From: Prorocentrum cordatum
Lineage: Eukaryota > Sar > Dinophyceae > Prorocentrales > Prorocentraceae
Direction of reading: 5' to 3'
Assembly: GCA_963575745.1 (NCBI GenBank)
Contig: CAUYUJ010017822.1
Span: 123,856 to 187,855, forward strand
DNA length: 64,000 bases
This document shows, in pieces, positions 22,619-34,139 of this stretch. Every line of letters starts with the position of its first letter. Position 1 is the first letter of the stretch. The notes under the pieces were generated by a model. That model ran no database searches and was not told the DNA's origin. It saw only the letters and a list, made by a program, of their open reading frames with translations. A program made the translations under genes and the position numbers.

Positions 22619-24037
22619 GTGGACGCCTGGGGCTGGCGGGGCATCCCGTGGGAAGGAGCCTACGAGGAGGGCCCGTGGCAGCCCCACGAAGACGAACAGA
22701 GGAGCGAGCGAGAGGAGACCAGCCCTTGTGAGAAGTGGGAGGAGAAGATAGAGCCCAACACGACCAGCTACAGTGAAGCGATCAGGGCGTGCGAGGAGGG
22801 AACGATGAAGTTGAAAGCAACAGTGGCGGAGGCAAAACTGGAGCCTAATTTCAATAGGGTATTCCCCTCGTCACTCCTTGTCGCCACGGCTGGATCCGAG
22901 CAAACGGAAAGTAGCTCGGTTGCGGAGGCGAGGGTGAAGCCAAACGTGACCAGCTACAGTGCAGAGATTCCTTGTAAGAAGTGGGCGGCGAAGATCGAGC
23001 CCAACGTGACCAGCTACAGCGAAGCGAGCAAGGCGTGCGAGGGGGGAGCGGCGAAGTTGGAGCCCGACATGCCCAGGCCCAGCTCTGTGACCAGTGAGCG
23101 CGAGAGGTCGGAGGCGAAGTCAGAGCCCGACACGATCAGCTACAAGACTGCGATCAGGGCAACAGTGTTGGAGGCAAAGCTGGAGCCCAATTTCATGACC
23201 AGCTACAGTGCAGAGATTCCTTGCGAGAAGTGGGAAGCTAAGATGGAGTCCGACATGATCAGCTACAGAGGAGCGATCAGGACGCGCGAGAAGGGAGCGA
23301 CGAAATTGGAGCCCGACATGCCCAACACCAGCCCTGTGAACAGTGAACGCAAGAAATCGAAGGCGAAGTCAGAGCCCGACACGATCAGCTACAACACTGC
23401 GATCAGGGCAGTGGCGGAGGCAAAGTTGGAGCCCAATATCACCAGCTACAGCGCTGATGCCGACCCCACGAGATGCGCGAAGCTGGAGGCGAAGGCGACG
23501 AGAGAACCCAACGTGACCAGCTAAAGTGCAGAGAGCCCTCGCGAGAAGTGGGAGGCGAAGAGCGAGCCCAACGTGACCAGCTGCAGCGAGGCAGTAATGG
23601 CGGAGGCGAAGCTGGAGCCCAATTTCCCCAGCTCCTCCTCGTCCAACCTAGTCGCCACGGCTGGATCCGAGAAAACGGGGTGTGTGAGCAGCTACAGCGT
23701 CAGCAGGGCCATGTCGAGAACACGCGCCCAAATCGCCAGGACGTGGCTACAAGGCGGCGGTGTGATAGAGCCCGACGCCGTCAGCTACAGTGCTGGAATC
23801 CAATGGGAAACGGCGGACATACATGGAGAGCGGGGGGCCCTCCCGAAGGCTGACCAGAAGAAGGCGGAGAGGCGATATCAAAGATATCTCCACCCACATG
23901 GTAAGAAAAGCGGCACGTTCACCATCACAGGGTCGAGCGGGAGGCCCACGTGGCCCCTTCAGAGCAGATTTCGACAACATGCTGCTCCTGATGGCCACGA
24001 AGGCGACGGCTTCGAGCAAAAACGTCGGAGAAGATGA
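22619..24037 (+). pseudogene. PPR-derived repeat protein, one nonsense codon
   Basis: One plus-strand frame of about 470 codons with a single stop at 23522-23524. Its repeat words EPNVTSYSEAIRACE, EPDTISYNTAIRA and KWEAKIEPN match the first half of pentatricopeptide repeats as written in dinoflagellate proteins. PPR proteins bind organelle RNA through a series of 35-residue helical pairs. Here the second helix of most repeats is missing or replaced by KLEPD/AEAKLEPN linkers, so proper 35-residue spacing is lost. A ~249-bp internal duplication (starts about 22972 and 23221) carries the set EKWEAK, SYSEA, KLEPDMP, SERKKSKAKSEPDTISY, EAKLEPN. The stop lies where TAC of the SYSAE word should be (TAA), a one-base change; the frame stays open after it to 24037. 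The start is uncertain, since the frame opens with GTG rather than ATG. The copy is probably non-functional. Confidence 0.6.
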
Positions 24038-24194
24038 GCGCAGATTGCGAGGAGTGCGAAAAGCAGCGGTACCTAGGCGCGGACATGTCACCGGAGTGCG
24101 GACGTCCGCCCGAGGTGCTGCAGAGGGGAAGCTCGGGCGACGAGGCGCGGTGAAAACATGCCTCACCACGTGGGAGATGAAACTGCCGAGCAAC

Positions 24195-24298
24195 TCCTCC
24201 TCCTCCTCCTCCTCCTCCTCCTCCTCCTTCTCCCCTTCCTCCTCCTCCCCCCCTTCCTCCTCCTCCTCTTCCTCCTCCTCCTCCTCCTCCTCCTCCTG
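24195..24298 (+). repeat. (TCC)n microsatellite
   Basis: TCC units with TTC and CCC interruptions directly downstream of the PPR-like frame. 24300-24855 is GC-rich, purine-rich after 24430, with no supported gene. Confidence 0.95.
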
Positions 24299-24855
24299 GC
24301 GTTGGCGATGGGCCCGCCGACCTTGCCGGGCGACCGGGCCAGCGCGGCCTGGCGCCGCTCCGGACAATCTCCGCGACGCCCTGCGGAGTCTACAACTGAC
24401 GCCCCCAATTAATTAAATACCGCGACCCCCAGCACGCACACGGGGGCGAGGGACGGACCAGACGGAGGACGGGGACGGGCGAGGGGAGCGAGGGAGGCCG
24501 CGGAGCCAGGAGAAACAGGAGAGCACGAGAAGGGAGAGACGAGGTACACAGGACGAGGGGGAGGGGGAGCAGGCAAGCAGCGCAGAGAACAGATGGGGGG
24601 GGCGCGGAGGGAGGAGTTAATTGATTAACGCTGCATGAGGGGAAGGAGAAAGAGGCGGGAGAGGAGCGGAAGAGGGGGGGCAGGCGAGGCTCAGCTCACC
24701 GGCGGGCCCGGCCGCGGCCCAGCCCTTGGGCGGGGGACGGCCAGGGCCTCGCACGCGCCCCAGCGCTGCTCAGCAACATCGCCGCAGTGCCACGCGCTAC
24801 GGCCACGACCACGCGCTGCCTCGCGTCGGCGAGGGCAGCGGCCCTGGTCTCGGGG

Positions 24856-25045
24856 TCTCCTCCTCCTCCTCCTCCTCCTCCTCCTCCTCCTCCTCCTCCT
24901 CCTCCTCCTCCTCCTCCCCCTCCTCCTCCTCCTCCTCCTCCTCCTCCTCCTCCTCCTCCCCTCCTCCTCCTCCGCCACCCCCCCCCTCCTCCTCCTCCTC
25001 CTCCTCCTCCTCCTCCTCCTCCTCCTCCTCCTCTTCCTCCTCAAG
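24856..25045 (+). repeat. (TCC)n microsatellite
   Basis: A nearly uninterrupted CTC/TCC tract of about 190 bp, followed by three copies of AAGACTC. Confidence 0.95.
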
Positions 25046-25440
25046 ACTCAAGACTCAAGACCCGCGGGATCCACTTAAGCCCTGAAGAGTTACACTGGTC
25101 CGGCACAGACTCGCGGCATCAAACTTAGGATCCAGGGGAAGGCATCTGCGAACCCGACGCACAATTAAGATTAGAAGGCCGACTGCTCACCCCTGTCGGT
25201 GGCACTGGCCAGGCCGGCAACCCCGAGAGGCAAATGGCCCCCCTGTGGGGGCCAGCTGCGGCGCAGGATGAACAGAGTATTTCAGATGCCCTCACCCCCG
25301 CCCCACCGTCCGCGTCGACCAACGACGACCCACCCCGCCCCGTGCTCTTTCCCTTCCGTTTGCTACTGCGTCGCGACTGCGGCGGCATTCTAATTGCAGG
25401 GGTCGTGGGGAGGGCCTCATGGTTATATGTGATAGCTTGG

Positions 25441-25539
25441 CTACACTGTGGACGGGTCGACATGACCTCTTGCCACAAGTTCTGCTAAGCTGGCGCTGCT
25501 CATCATATGCTCTACATACCGCCGTCGGGAAGACGCGAG

Positions 25540-25571
<32 letters not shown>

Positions 25572-26310
25572 CCAAGGCCCCTCGTGGAGCCGCTCCCAGC
25601 AGCTTCTGGCCCTCCTCGACCTCCATGCGCTGCTGAATCATGTCCATCAGCGGTATCGAAGTGGGATGGGCCCGATCGGCATCGATGATCACCGTCGCTT
25701 TCTTGTCCTGTCCGTCCTGCTGCGTTTGAGGTTTGGCGCGGGAATGCTTCGCCAGGCTCGCCGTCTCATCGATCGCGCAGTGATTCATACTCTCGTTGAG
25801 CAGCTGCTTCATAGACTTGGAAATGTGGTCGCGCATCTGGTCGTCTGGACTGGGATCGATCTCCATGGCCCCCCCTGTCTGCGACGTGGGCGACCGCTTT
25901 CATGAAAACGCGAATGCGGGGCGGCCGTCTCCACTTCAGTCCACGTTGTTGCCCCTGGTGACCTCTGCGCGGAGCTTCTTGGACTCCTCCTCGCCCTCTC
26001 GTCCTCCGTGCATCATGGCTTTGACCAGCTCCGACTCTGCTGGCACTGCGTAGCGAGCGTAGAGGATGTACGACATGTCCGCGATCTTGCGAGTGTTGGT
26101 CAGGATGAGGCACGCCATGGACTTGGCCAGCTGGGCGTCGTGTCCTCTGCCCATCTTGCTTTTGCCCCTTCTGAGTCCTCGCCCCCTCGCCGATCCCGGG
26201 GCCTGCCCGCTCCGCCGCCGCGCTTCTTGAACCGCCAGGGACTGGCAGCGACGCCCCCGTCTGGCATCGAACCGCTTGCGCTCGGCGACGTTCGCGGGGG
26301 GCCAGGGCAA
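25441..26310 (-). pseudogene. Broken gene of a dinoflagellate hypothetical-protein family
   Basis: Two protein-like minus-strand frames follow each other. The first (26310-25936) has AQLAKSMACLILTNTRKIAD, MSYILYARYAVPAESELVK and EESKKLRAEVTRGN. The second (25866-25441) has MEIDPSPDDQMRDHISKSMK, QLLNESMNHCAIDETASLAK and KKATVIIDADRAHPTSIPLM. A third frame bridges them (PPRIRVFMKAVAHVADRG, about 25925-25870). The arrangement (leucine-rich segment with PAESELVK, then a PP-containing helix, then an acidic segment) is like a widespread dinoflagellate protein of unknown function that I recall only loosely. At least two frame changes separate the parts, which could be decay or introns. The C-terminal end runs into a (CT)n/(TA)n tract at 25540-25570, where the frame loses meaning. 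Confidence 0.4.
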
Positions 26311-29310
26311 GCGTTGTCAAATGGCTGCAGAGAGCATCTACTGACGCACGCTAACGACACGGGCAAGTGCGGCTTCTCATCTCTGTCCGCGGTCTGAGGG
26401 TCGCAGGGCCTCGGGTTTCGATGTCCTCGCTTCAATGATCGGAGCAGGTGGAGAGCTGCCCCCTTCTGATCAGAGAACGCCCGGCGACAACGCGCGCGGA
26501 AGTTGCCGGGAGACAGCGCGCGCGAGACTGCGCGTGGCACGCGGGCCCCTGAAATATTATAGCAGAGCCTTGCCAGTAGCGAATCTTCAGTTGCGGGGGC
26601 GCCCATCCATAGTCGCGAGCCAGCGTGCGTCTCTCCTCGCGCCCGGCGCTGCCGAGCCCCTCGCGGGGGGGAGGGGGTGGGGGAGGGGGGGGGCGCCTCA
26701 GCTGCGACATCAGAACAAATGAAATCCTCGCTGATCGCATCGACGTTACCAGCTAAAGCCTCAGCAAATCCTTCATCCGCGACCTCAGTTGCGCGTCTCA
26801 GGTCAGCGCAAAACTGCCCGAACCACGGAGAGGCGCGCTCTGTCGGGGCACAATGGCAGAAGGGGGGGGAGCGCGATCAACTTCATTTTCCCCAAAGAGA
26901 GAGGCCGAGCCCTGGGGGTTGGCCCCGATGTCATTATAGCCCACTTCTGGCACAGTTCAAGTCTCCGAATTACCAGCTCTGTCCAGCACGACGCATGCCG
27001 CCACCGCCTGAGAATCTGGTGGTTTTTGAAGCCAGCGGCCCTCTCCCCACCCCAGTTTGCAGCTTTTCCTCTCATGGCCACTCTACAGCGCCAGGCCAGT
27101 TGTCTGTCGAGCTTCTCGCAGTCTTTGGCTGCGACGACAAAACTCCCAAGCGCGCCTCGGAGCGCGTCGACGACAAGACATCAGAGGCAGCGTCGCTCAC
27201 ACTGGAACGGCGCAGACATCCCCCCCCCCCCCAGTGGATGTAAAGCCGCGCGCGCAGCCTGGGCCCCGCGATCAGTCTCGCGGGTCGGGGCGCTTCCTTG
27301 GGCCAAATGCGGGCCCAAATATCTGACAGAGTCTTGGATCCCCCCCGTTAGTCCGTGGGAGTTGAGGGACTGGAGGAGCCGCTTAAATGTCGCGCTGCCC
27401 TTCCCCTGGAAATAAAACGACAACTCCTGATTGCTAGCGTTTTGACGATGCCCGCGCGACTCAAGCTGTTCGTCGAAAGCGCAATCGGAACATCGACGTT
27501 TTGCATGACCCCCTGAAACGTTTAACCTGATGAGGCAATTCTAAATCTTGAGCAAATCACCAGCATGCTTGCCTAAGCTGAGATTGGTCCGCATACCGCC
27601 GCCAAGGCCCCGCCCCCCACGTTCGACATCCTGCCACTGCCAATAAATCCAGATTGAAACGGGAAGCGCGGATGCTTCCACAAAGTTGGCGACGACAAAA
27701 GGGCCCCCCATCGTGCCCCCCTTTTGGTTTCAAACCAAGTGGGCGATCTGGGGGCCGCCAAAACATGGCTAAATTCCTATATCGCTGGCGGCAAAGGTCG
27801 CGGTCATCTTCAGCAACTCCTACATTGACTACCCCATCCATGCATTACCAGTCCGAACAGGCAAAAGCATTGGTGAGACCCTTCAAACACACGACGCGCG
27901 CCTGGCCGCGTCTCCCGAGCCGCCAGCTGGTTTGCGAAGCAGAGAGGACAGCGTTCTCGCGCCGACGGCCCCGGCGGAAGCCATGGTCCTCAAACGTCGG
28001 TGTAGCTCTGAACTTATCAGCGAAGAATCCTTCCCCTAAAGCTGGGAGAGCGCGCGCTATGCGCCGGCCCATCGGCCCTGCTTATGCATCCGGATACATA
28101 GCAGCTCCGCCGCTCGCGTGCCTATGCAAAGTGGTCGTACCAAATTGTCAAATCTTCCAAAGGCCAATCAATCATTTCTACGCATCTTCTCCGGGCGCAC
28201 TCCGCGCCAAATTGTGATCGCACGGCTCGCGAAAAGAAGTGCGTGCCATAATTCCAGCGGGGCCGCCCCCGCGGGCGCATGTTTCCTCCGCGGGGCTTTT
28301 CTTTTATACTTTCTTAATTTGTCGCAAATCACACGCGGCCAGCGCCTGCGCGTCCGCATTCCTATCTACGGGGAAATATGCAACGTCTCCGTCGGACCCC
28401 CAGTCCCGGCAGTCAAACTCAGAAGCCCCCATCCCGCCCCCCCGACCCCCCAACCTCAAGACCTCGACCCGCTCCTGAGAAGTCGGCAGGGCGGTGCGCG
28501 CGAGCCTGCCGTCGCGACACCTTGGTCCGTACCTGCGTCGCGCGGCGGCTCGGGCAGCTCGCGCAGCCTCAGCCGGCCCCCCCCCCCCCCCCCCCGCGCC
28601 TCCCAAGCCTCGGCCAAGAGCCCCGCTTTTCTGTTCCGCGTGCCTTCGACGCCCCTTAAAAAGCGCGCGGCTGAGTTCGGTTTGTTCAGTCTCGATCTGC
28701 GCCAGCTCGCCCTCCGAACAATCAAGACGAGATCCTCTGAGGTCCGCCCTGTACTTCCATAGTTCCCTGCGGCGCGCGGCCCACTGCTGAAATTATTGAG
28801 ACGCACCGCGTGCTTTGAAGCAGGCCTGGCCAGCCTTGGTTAAACAGTTCTCGAATGTCTCGAAAATAATATCAGGTGATGCATGCCCCTTTAGCTATAG
28901 TACCTGGGCCCGTGCCAGCTCGGTCTTCGCGGCTTCAACTAGCTTCCCCCCTTCCCGTGCGCACCGCCTCCATAATCTGATCCTTCTGCCGGCGTTCCCC
29001 TTCGAGCTGCCGCGCCGGCCCCGTCGAATGCTTGGAATGGCGCGAGCAGACGCGGAGCGACAGATGATCTTTCGGCAGCGCCCCTCTGAAGGCCTGCAGT
29101 CGGGCGCGTAATCTAGTGGAGCTCCTGTGGAACAAATCGCGCGTTGCATCTGGGCTGGCATTAAAAGATCGTCGATGCGACTGGGGCTGCTGGGGCCAAA
29201 GTAAGTGTGCACAACCTTGCTCGTGAGTGCGCTGCATGTCAGCAAGTGGTGATGGGCCATTCGTATTCGCAACGGCGTTCCCCGTGCTGTTTAGATCCCG
29301 GTCTTCATAA
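26311..29310. other. No recognisable gene
   Basis: GC-rich to intermediate DNA with C-runs at 27220 and 28578. Open frames up to about 210 codons occur on the plus strand (e.g. 28118-28762, 26789-27415), without motifs or repeat relatives in the window. I see no tRNA or rRNA signature. Confidence 0.4.
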
Positions 29311-29319
29311 GCGGGGAAC

Positions 29320-29570
29320 GCCCCGGAAAATATAAAAGTGCGAAAAGTGCGAACGGTACAATAAGTACAAAAGTGCGAAAAGCACGACAAATGCGAAACA
29401 TACGAAAAATGCAAAAAAAAAAAAAATGAGAAAAGTGCGAAAAGTAGAAAAGCGCGAAACGTGCGAAAAGTGCGAGCAGTGCGAATAATAGAAAAGTGTG
29501 ATAAATACGAAAACCGCAATAAGTGCGAAAAGAACGGAAAGCAAAGCGAAACGTGAGAAAAGCTTGACAA
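29320..29570 (+). repeat. GTGCGAAAA low-order repeat
   Basis: About twenty diverged 9-11-bp units of the type AAGTGCGAAA, with an A-run at 29412-29425. The reverse complement of the same unit (TTTCGCACTT) fills 31800-32170, so the two tracts form a long-range inverted pair about 2.3 kb apart. Confidence 0.85.
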
Positions 29571-29744
29571 GCAGCACAACGAATCATCAAAATGAGACGC
29601 GGAAGCCAACGACAAACTGAAACAATAACTTCTCGCGGGAAGCCCAAGAACAAAGAAAACCAGGGTAGACAAACCACGGAATATCCGTTCTCCTTCCTTC
29701 CCCATTTATCCCTGGAATGAAAAACAAAATGCGGAAACCACGAA

Positions 29745-29998
29745 GCATGTCACGGAATACCCCTCGGGCGTGTCACGGAATGCCCCTCGTCGTCGTCGTC
29801 GTCGCCGTCGTCGTTGTCCTCATCCTTTGTCCTCCTCCTTCGCTTTTTTCTTGTCCTCCTCCTCCTCAGACCCCCCCCTTGTCACGCAAGAGTGTCGCGC
29901 CCTCGGGGGCATATCGCGGAGCATCCCGTCGGGCAAGTCACGGAATACCCCCCCGGGCATGTCACGGAACACCCCCTGGGGCATGTCACGGAATACCC

Positions 29999-30046
<48 letters not shown>

Positions 30047-30065
30047 GCTATCCTCACCCTTTGTC
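29745..30065 (+). repeat. Tandem duplication of GTCACGGAATACCCC and (CGT)n block
   Basis: The word GTCACGGAATACCCCTCG occurs as a ~21-bp unit twice at 29749-29790 and three times at 29935-30000. Each set is followed by a (CGT)n run and then CCTCAYCCTTTGTC. The two blocks are a duplication with 100-150 bp between them. Confidence 0.8.
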
Positions 30066-30915
30066 TTCGCCGAAGTGAGAAGCAAAATGCGGAAACCAAT
30101 ACGACAGAAACGAACAACAGAAACACACGAAACAACAAACGAACCCGAAAAAACACGAGCCACGGAAAAACGACAACAAGGGGCGCACGCAGTGGCCAGG
30201 CGAAACACACGAAGACTGGGCACGCATCAAAAGCGGAAATGCGCATCTCATGGAACACGCCCACAGCATAGGCATGAGCGGCCTCTGGGCCACAGCCCAG
30301 GCACTATGGACACAATTTGGGGCACGTCGTCTGTCCAAGGGGCCTCTAATCCACAAACGAAAATGCGGCGGCGGGATGGGCCGAAGGCCGGTCAATACCG
30401 GCATACCCCCCACGCCTCACAAAAAAAAGGCTGCCAAGGAGGACGGGGGGCGAAGGAAGGGGAACGTCGCCTTAACAGGAAGCAAGGGGAGCGGGAGGAG
30501 CAACAGGGAGAGGGGCACGGCGGCAGAGACTAGCAGGTCGAAAGGGACGAACATGAGGATGGAGGGCGACGGGAGCCACGAGGGAGGAATCGCGGATTTT
30601 TTTCAATCAACTCGGGGACGTGGCCCCGTCCAGCAGAGGGCGACGCACGGCAGAGGGGCACCTCGAGCATCAAGGATTTATCTAAAACCGACTGCCCAAA
30701 CGGCCAAACTATAAATCGAACGCGAGCGGGAGGGAGGAACCAGAGCAGAGGAGTTGTGCGAATCCCACGGTGCTAGAAACGCGATCACGATGAAAGGAAG
30801 CCGTCTCTTCCTCCTCGTCATCCTCCTTTTCTTCCGTCTCTTCCCGTGCGCAGAACAAGCCGTTCAGACGCCGCTCGCCGATGAAGCCAGAGCAAGCCGT
30901 TGGTCAGAGCACTAA
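30066..30915. other. No recognisable gene
   Basis: A-rich, then mixed DNA. One plus-strand frame (29814-30533) is an extension of the repeat above. Nothing is supported. Confidence 0.4.
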
Positions 30916-30919
30916 CAGG

Positions 30920-31420
30920 AAGTCGAAGTTCGGGGAGAAGAAAGGGGTTCCCCGTTCAAGCCCGAGGAACCCAAACTTGACAACGGTTGCAGGGGTCGGA
31001 TGACCTGCGCGTGGAAAAATACGAAACGGGGGCTCCATAGGGAGGGCCCCCCCCGTAAAGACTTCGTCGCGATGCACTTACAGACGGGTTTCCCACGTTC
31101 AAGCCAGAAAAACCCCAATTGACAGCACTTAGAAGGATCGGATGACCCGCACGGGTGAAAACCAACAAGAGGCGGGGACCTCCCGCCAGAGACTTCCTCA
31201 CGATTCACTCACAAACGAGGCTCCCGCTCTAGACCTCTTCGACATGCAGGCCCGAGAAACCCGGAAGTGACGACAACTACAGGGATCGGACGACCCGCGC
31301 GGATTAAAAGCATGAGGCGGGGACGCCATAGGAAGGAGCTCCCGATTGAGACGTCCTCGCGATTTACTCACAGGTGAAGCTCCCGCCCGAGACCTCCCCA
31401 AGATGAGCGCGCGTGCGTGA
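30920..31420 (-). repeat. Satellite family C, inverted array (about 3 diverged units)
   Basis: On the minus strand the units show family C words: TCCCTATGG, the GGCGGGAGC-type word before it, and GCGGGTCATCCGATC-type words. On the plus strand these are GGATCGGATGACCCGC at about 30990, 31135 and 31270, and GGCTCCATAGGGAGGG at 31030. Unit length is about 135-145 bp here, shorter than the 160 bp at 9.3-9.9 kb. Confidence 0.75.
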
Positions 31421-31795
31421 GCGAATGAGTGGGTGAGTGCGTGTGTGTGCGTGGTGTGTGGTGGCGGCGATGCTGATCCGATGCTGTCGATGACGGTGAT
31501 GATGGTGACCAGGGTGATGGTGGCGATGGTCATGGCGCCGTGGTAAGCGATGAAGCTGGTCACGGCGCGATGAGTGATGAAGCTGATGACGACAATAATG
31601 ACGGCAGCAAGTACGCACCATCATTGAAAAAACGGGGGGAGAAGAGAATCGCGAAAAAACAACAATATTAGAAGCGGGAAGAGCAGAACAATGGAAAACA
31701 GCCGCCTCGTCATCTTGCCCCTCCTGCCGCTCCCACGCGCTCCATATAAAAAACGGTCAGAACATTCGGACGCTTCGCGTTTTTGTTTTTTTTCT
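31421..31795. other. (GTGTGC) and GATGGTGA microrepeats, no gene
   Basis: Short GT-rich and GATG-rich low-complexity DNA to about 31600, then unique A-rich sequence. Confidence 0.5.
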
Positions 31796-32180
31796 CGCGC
31801 TTCGCGTTGTTAACAGGTTCGTCCTTCCCCGCGCGTGTCTTGCTCTACTTTTCGCGCTTGCCGCACTGTTCTACCTTCTGACTTATCGCAACTTTTCGGG
31901 CTGTTTCTACTCATCGCAATTTCCTGCTTTTCCAAGTTTCGCGTTGTTTTCGCAATGTTATATTCTTCGTCCGTTGTTCGCACTTCTCGTACTTTTCGCA
32001 CTTTTCTACTTGCACGTTTCGCACTTTGCGCACCTCTTAACTTGTCGCACTGTCCGCACGTTTCGAAATTGCTTCGCACTTTTCGCACTTCCCTACGTTT
32101 CTACTATTTGCACTTTTCGCACTTTTCTACTCTTCTACTCTTCGCACTTTTCGCACTTTCTAATTTTCCCACTTTTCGCG
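31796..32180 (+). repeat. TTTCGCACTT low-order repeat (inverse of the 29.3-kb tract)
   Basis: About thirty 9-12-bp units such as TTTTCGCACTTTTC and TTCTAC. It is complementary to the GTGCGAAAA tract at 29320-29570. Confidence 0.85.
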
Positions 32181-34139
32181 TCTTTCCCTGGGTGTTGGAG
32201 ACAATTAGATAGCCGGAATAGGTCGTTCCCACCCCCCTCCCAAGCCGCCCCGCCGCGCCCGCCCCCACCAGCCCGTCCTTAGCCTTTCTTTACTTCTTCT
32301 GTGGATCTAGAAATCGGCCAATGCCGTCATTCAAATCGGCATACAATGTTACGGTCGTGCGCGCTGGGAGCGATGACAGGAGCCTGCTTCGCCGTGAGCT
32401 CATGACCTCTACAACTCCGACATGCTGGCCTCGCTGTCCTGCTTTGTCTGGCCGTGGCGGAAAGGACATCGTGATAGCTGCGGCATCTACATTGCCTCTC
32501 TTGGCGCGCACTGCGAGGAGTCTACCTGAGTTTCTAGAAGGAGGGACCCGCAACTGCTTTACATGCGTTCTGTCAAGTCCAGGTCCTAAAACGATGGCTA
32601 CTCCACAACTGCGGTTACTATACGGTGACTCACGGGCTCCTCACGGACCTTCAACCATCGAAATCAGATGTGTCCTGAATGATCTCGGCCAAACGATCCC
32701 CGCTTGCCGACTGCGGGTCGAGGCCGAGCACGCGGATGCGGTCGTTGCAGGCGCCGTTGGGCATGTTCTGGATGTTTCCTGCCAGCCGACCTCTTCCTCA
32801 CTCCATGGCTGCGCGCGGAGTGTCGCCCCTGGCTGGGGCGGTGTGGGATGAGAGAAATCCTCCGCTCTCCAGTCTCTCGATCCCCGATGCTTCCTCCTCC
32901 TCCTCCTTTCCTCCTCCTCCTCCTCCTCCTCCTCCTCTTTCTCCTCCTCCTCCTCCTCCCCTTCCTCATCCTCCTCTTCCTCCTCCTCCTCATTTTCCTC
33001 CTCCTCCTCCGCCTCCATTTCCCGAGCGGCATGACCAAAAAGCGCGCGCCTCGGTGCTTATACTACAAATCTCAAGTTTCCGAGCGTGCGCGTCGCCCGT
33101 GCGTGGCCGACGCACGTGCAGCCTGAGTGCGCCGAGGTGATGCCGATGGCCCTTCGCGCTCAGCCCCGCGGAGCTCCCGCAGGAAGTGTTGCTTCGGGAG
33201 GCGGCATTGCCTTGACTCTCGCGTTGCATGTCGCCGCCTCGCGCGGGGGTGCCGCGACGGCCTCCGCAGAGGGCACTGCCTCTCTCCTCGGGCGGGGGGC
33301 GGGGAGGGCACTGTGCTGCGCGGGCTCCCGCAGGCTCTGCGTGCAACTCGGGCGGGGTCGGGGGCAGCGATGGCCCGTGGCTCCCGCAAGGAGGGCATCC
33401 CCTCCTCAGGCGGTGGCGGCCGCAGACGCTCAGCACTAGGGGATGGGGGAACTGGGCGTTGCTGACTGGGGGACGACAAGTGAGGGGGCGAAGAAACGTG
33501 CACCTGTCGTGCCCCCTCGTGCCCTAGCAAGCCCGTTCAAGGCCCCGTCGGCGCATGAGAAGTGCACCCTTTCCTCAAAACCCCCAGTCATCGCCCTCTC
33601 ATCACAACGCGCCCGAGGGAGAGGGGTCAGCCTGGCGCCGGGCATGGGCGACCGCGGGCGCGGAGCAGGCGTTCGGTGCAAGCCTGAGCGCCCGCAGGCG
33701 CTTGGCATCAGTGGCAGGGGGCGCGGCCGACGCCAGGACTCGGGGCGCGCTCCCAGCGGGCCTCGCCCGCCGCAGGCCTGCACCGCGGGGCCTCCTCCGC
33801 CACTCCGCGCGGCGTCGGCATCCAGGCCGCTCCCGCGCCGCGGCTGCGGGCACGCGCAAACACGCGCCATCGGGGCCGCAGGGCGGTGCGCGCCCTGGGC
33901 GCGGCAGCTCGTCATGCCCTGCCACCGGTCCGCATCCTCGTTCCCTGTTTCGTTCCTTGCCGCTCCCCGTCCCGGAGGCCGAAGCATTCCGCGCCGCCGG
34001 CTCGCGAGCCCTGCCAGCGGGCCTCCGCCGGGGCATGGCGGTGCGCGCCAGGCTCCTCGGCAGCATCTCACCATGCCCTGCCACCGCTCCCCATCCTCTT
34101 GCGGGCGGGGAGCATTTCCATATCCGTATCCACAGGAAG
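32181..34139. other. No recognisable gene; (TCC)n at 32888-33022
   Basis: Unique sequence to 32.88 kb, the (TCC)n tract, then very GC-rich DNA in which all six frames are open for hundreds of bases. The word CATGCCCTGCCACCG is duplicated at 33913 and 34072 with similar surroundings, so part of this GC-rich region is an internal tandem duplication (~159 bp). Confidence 0.45.
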
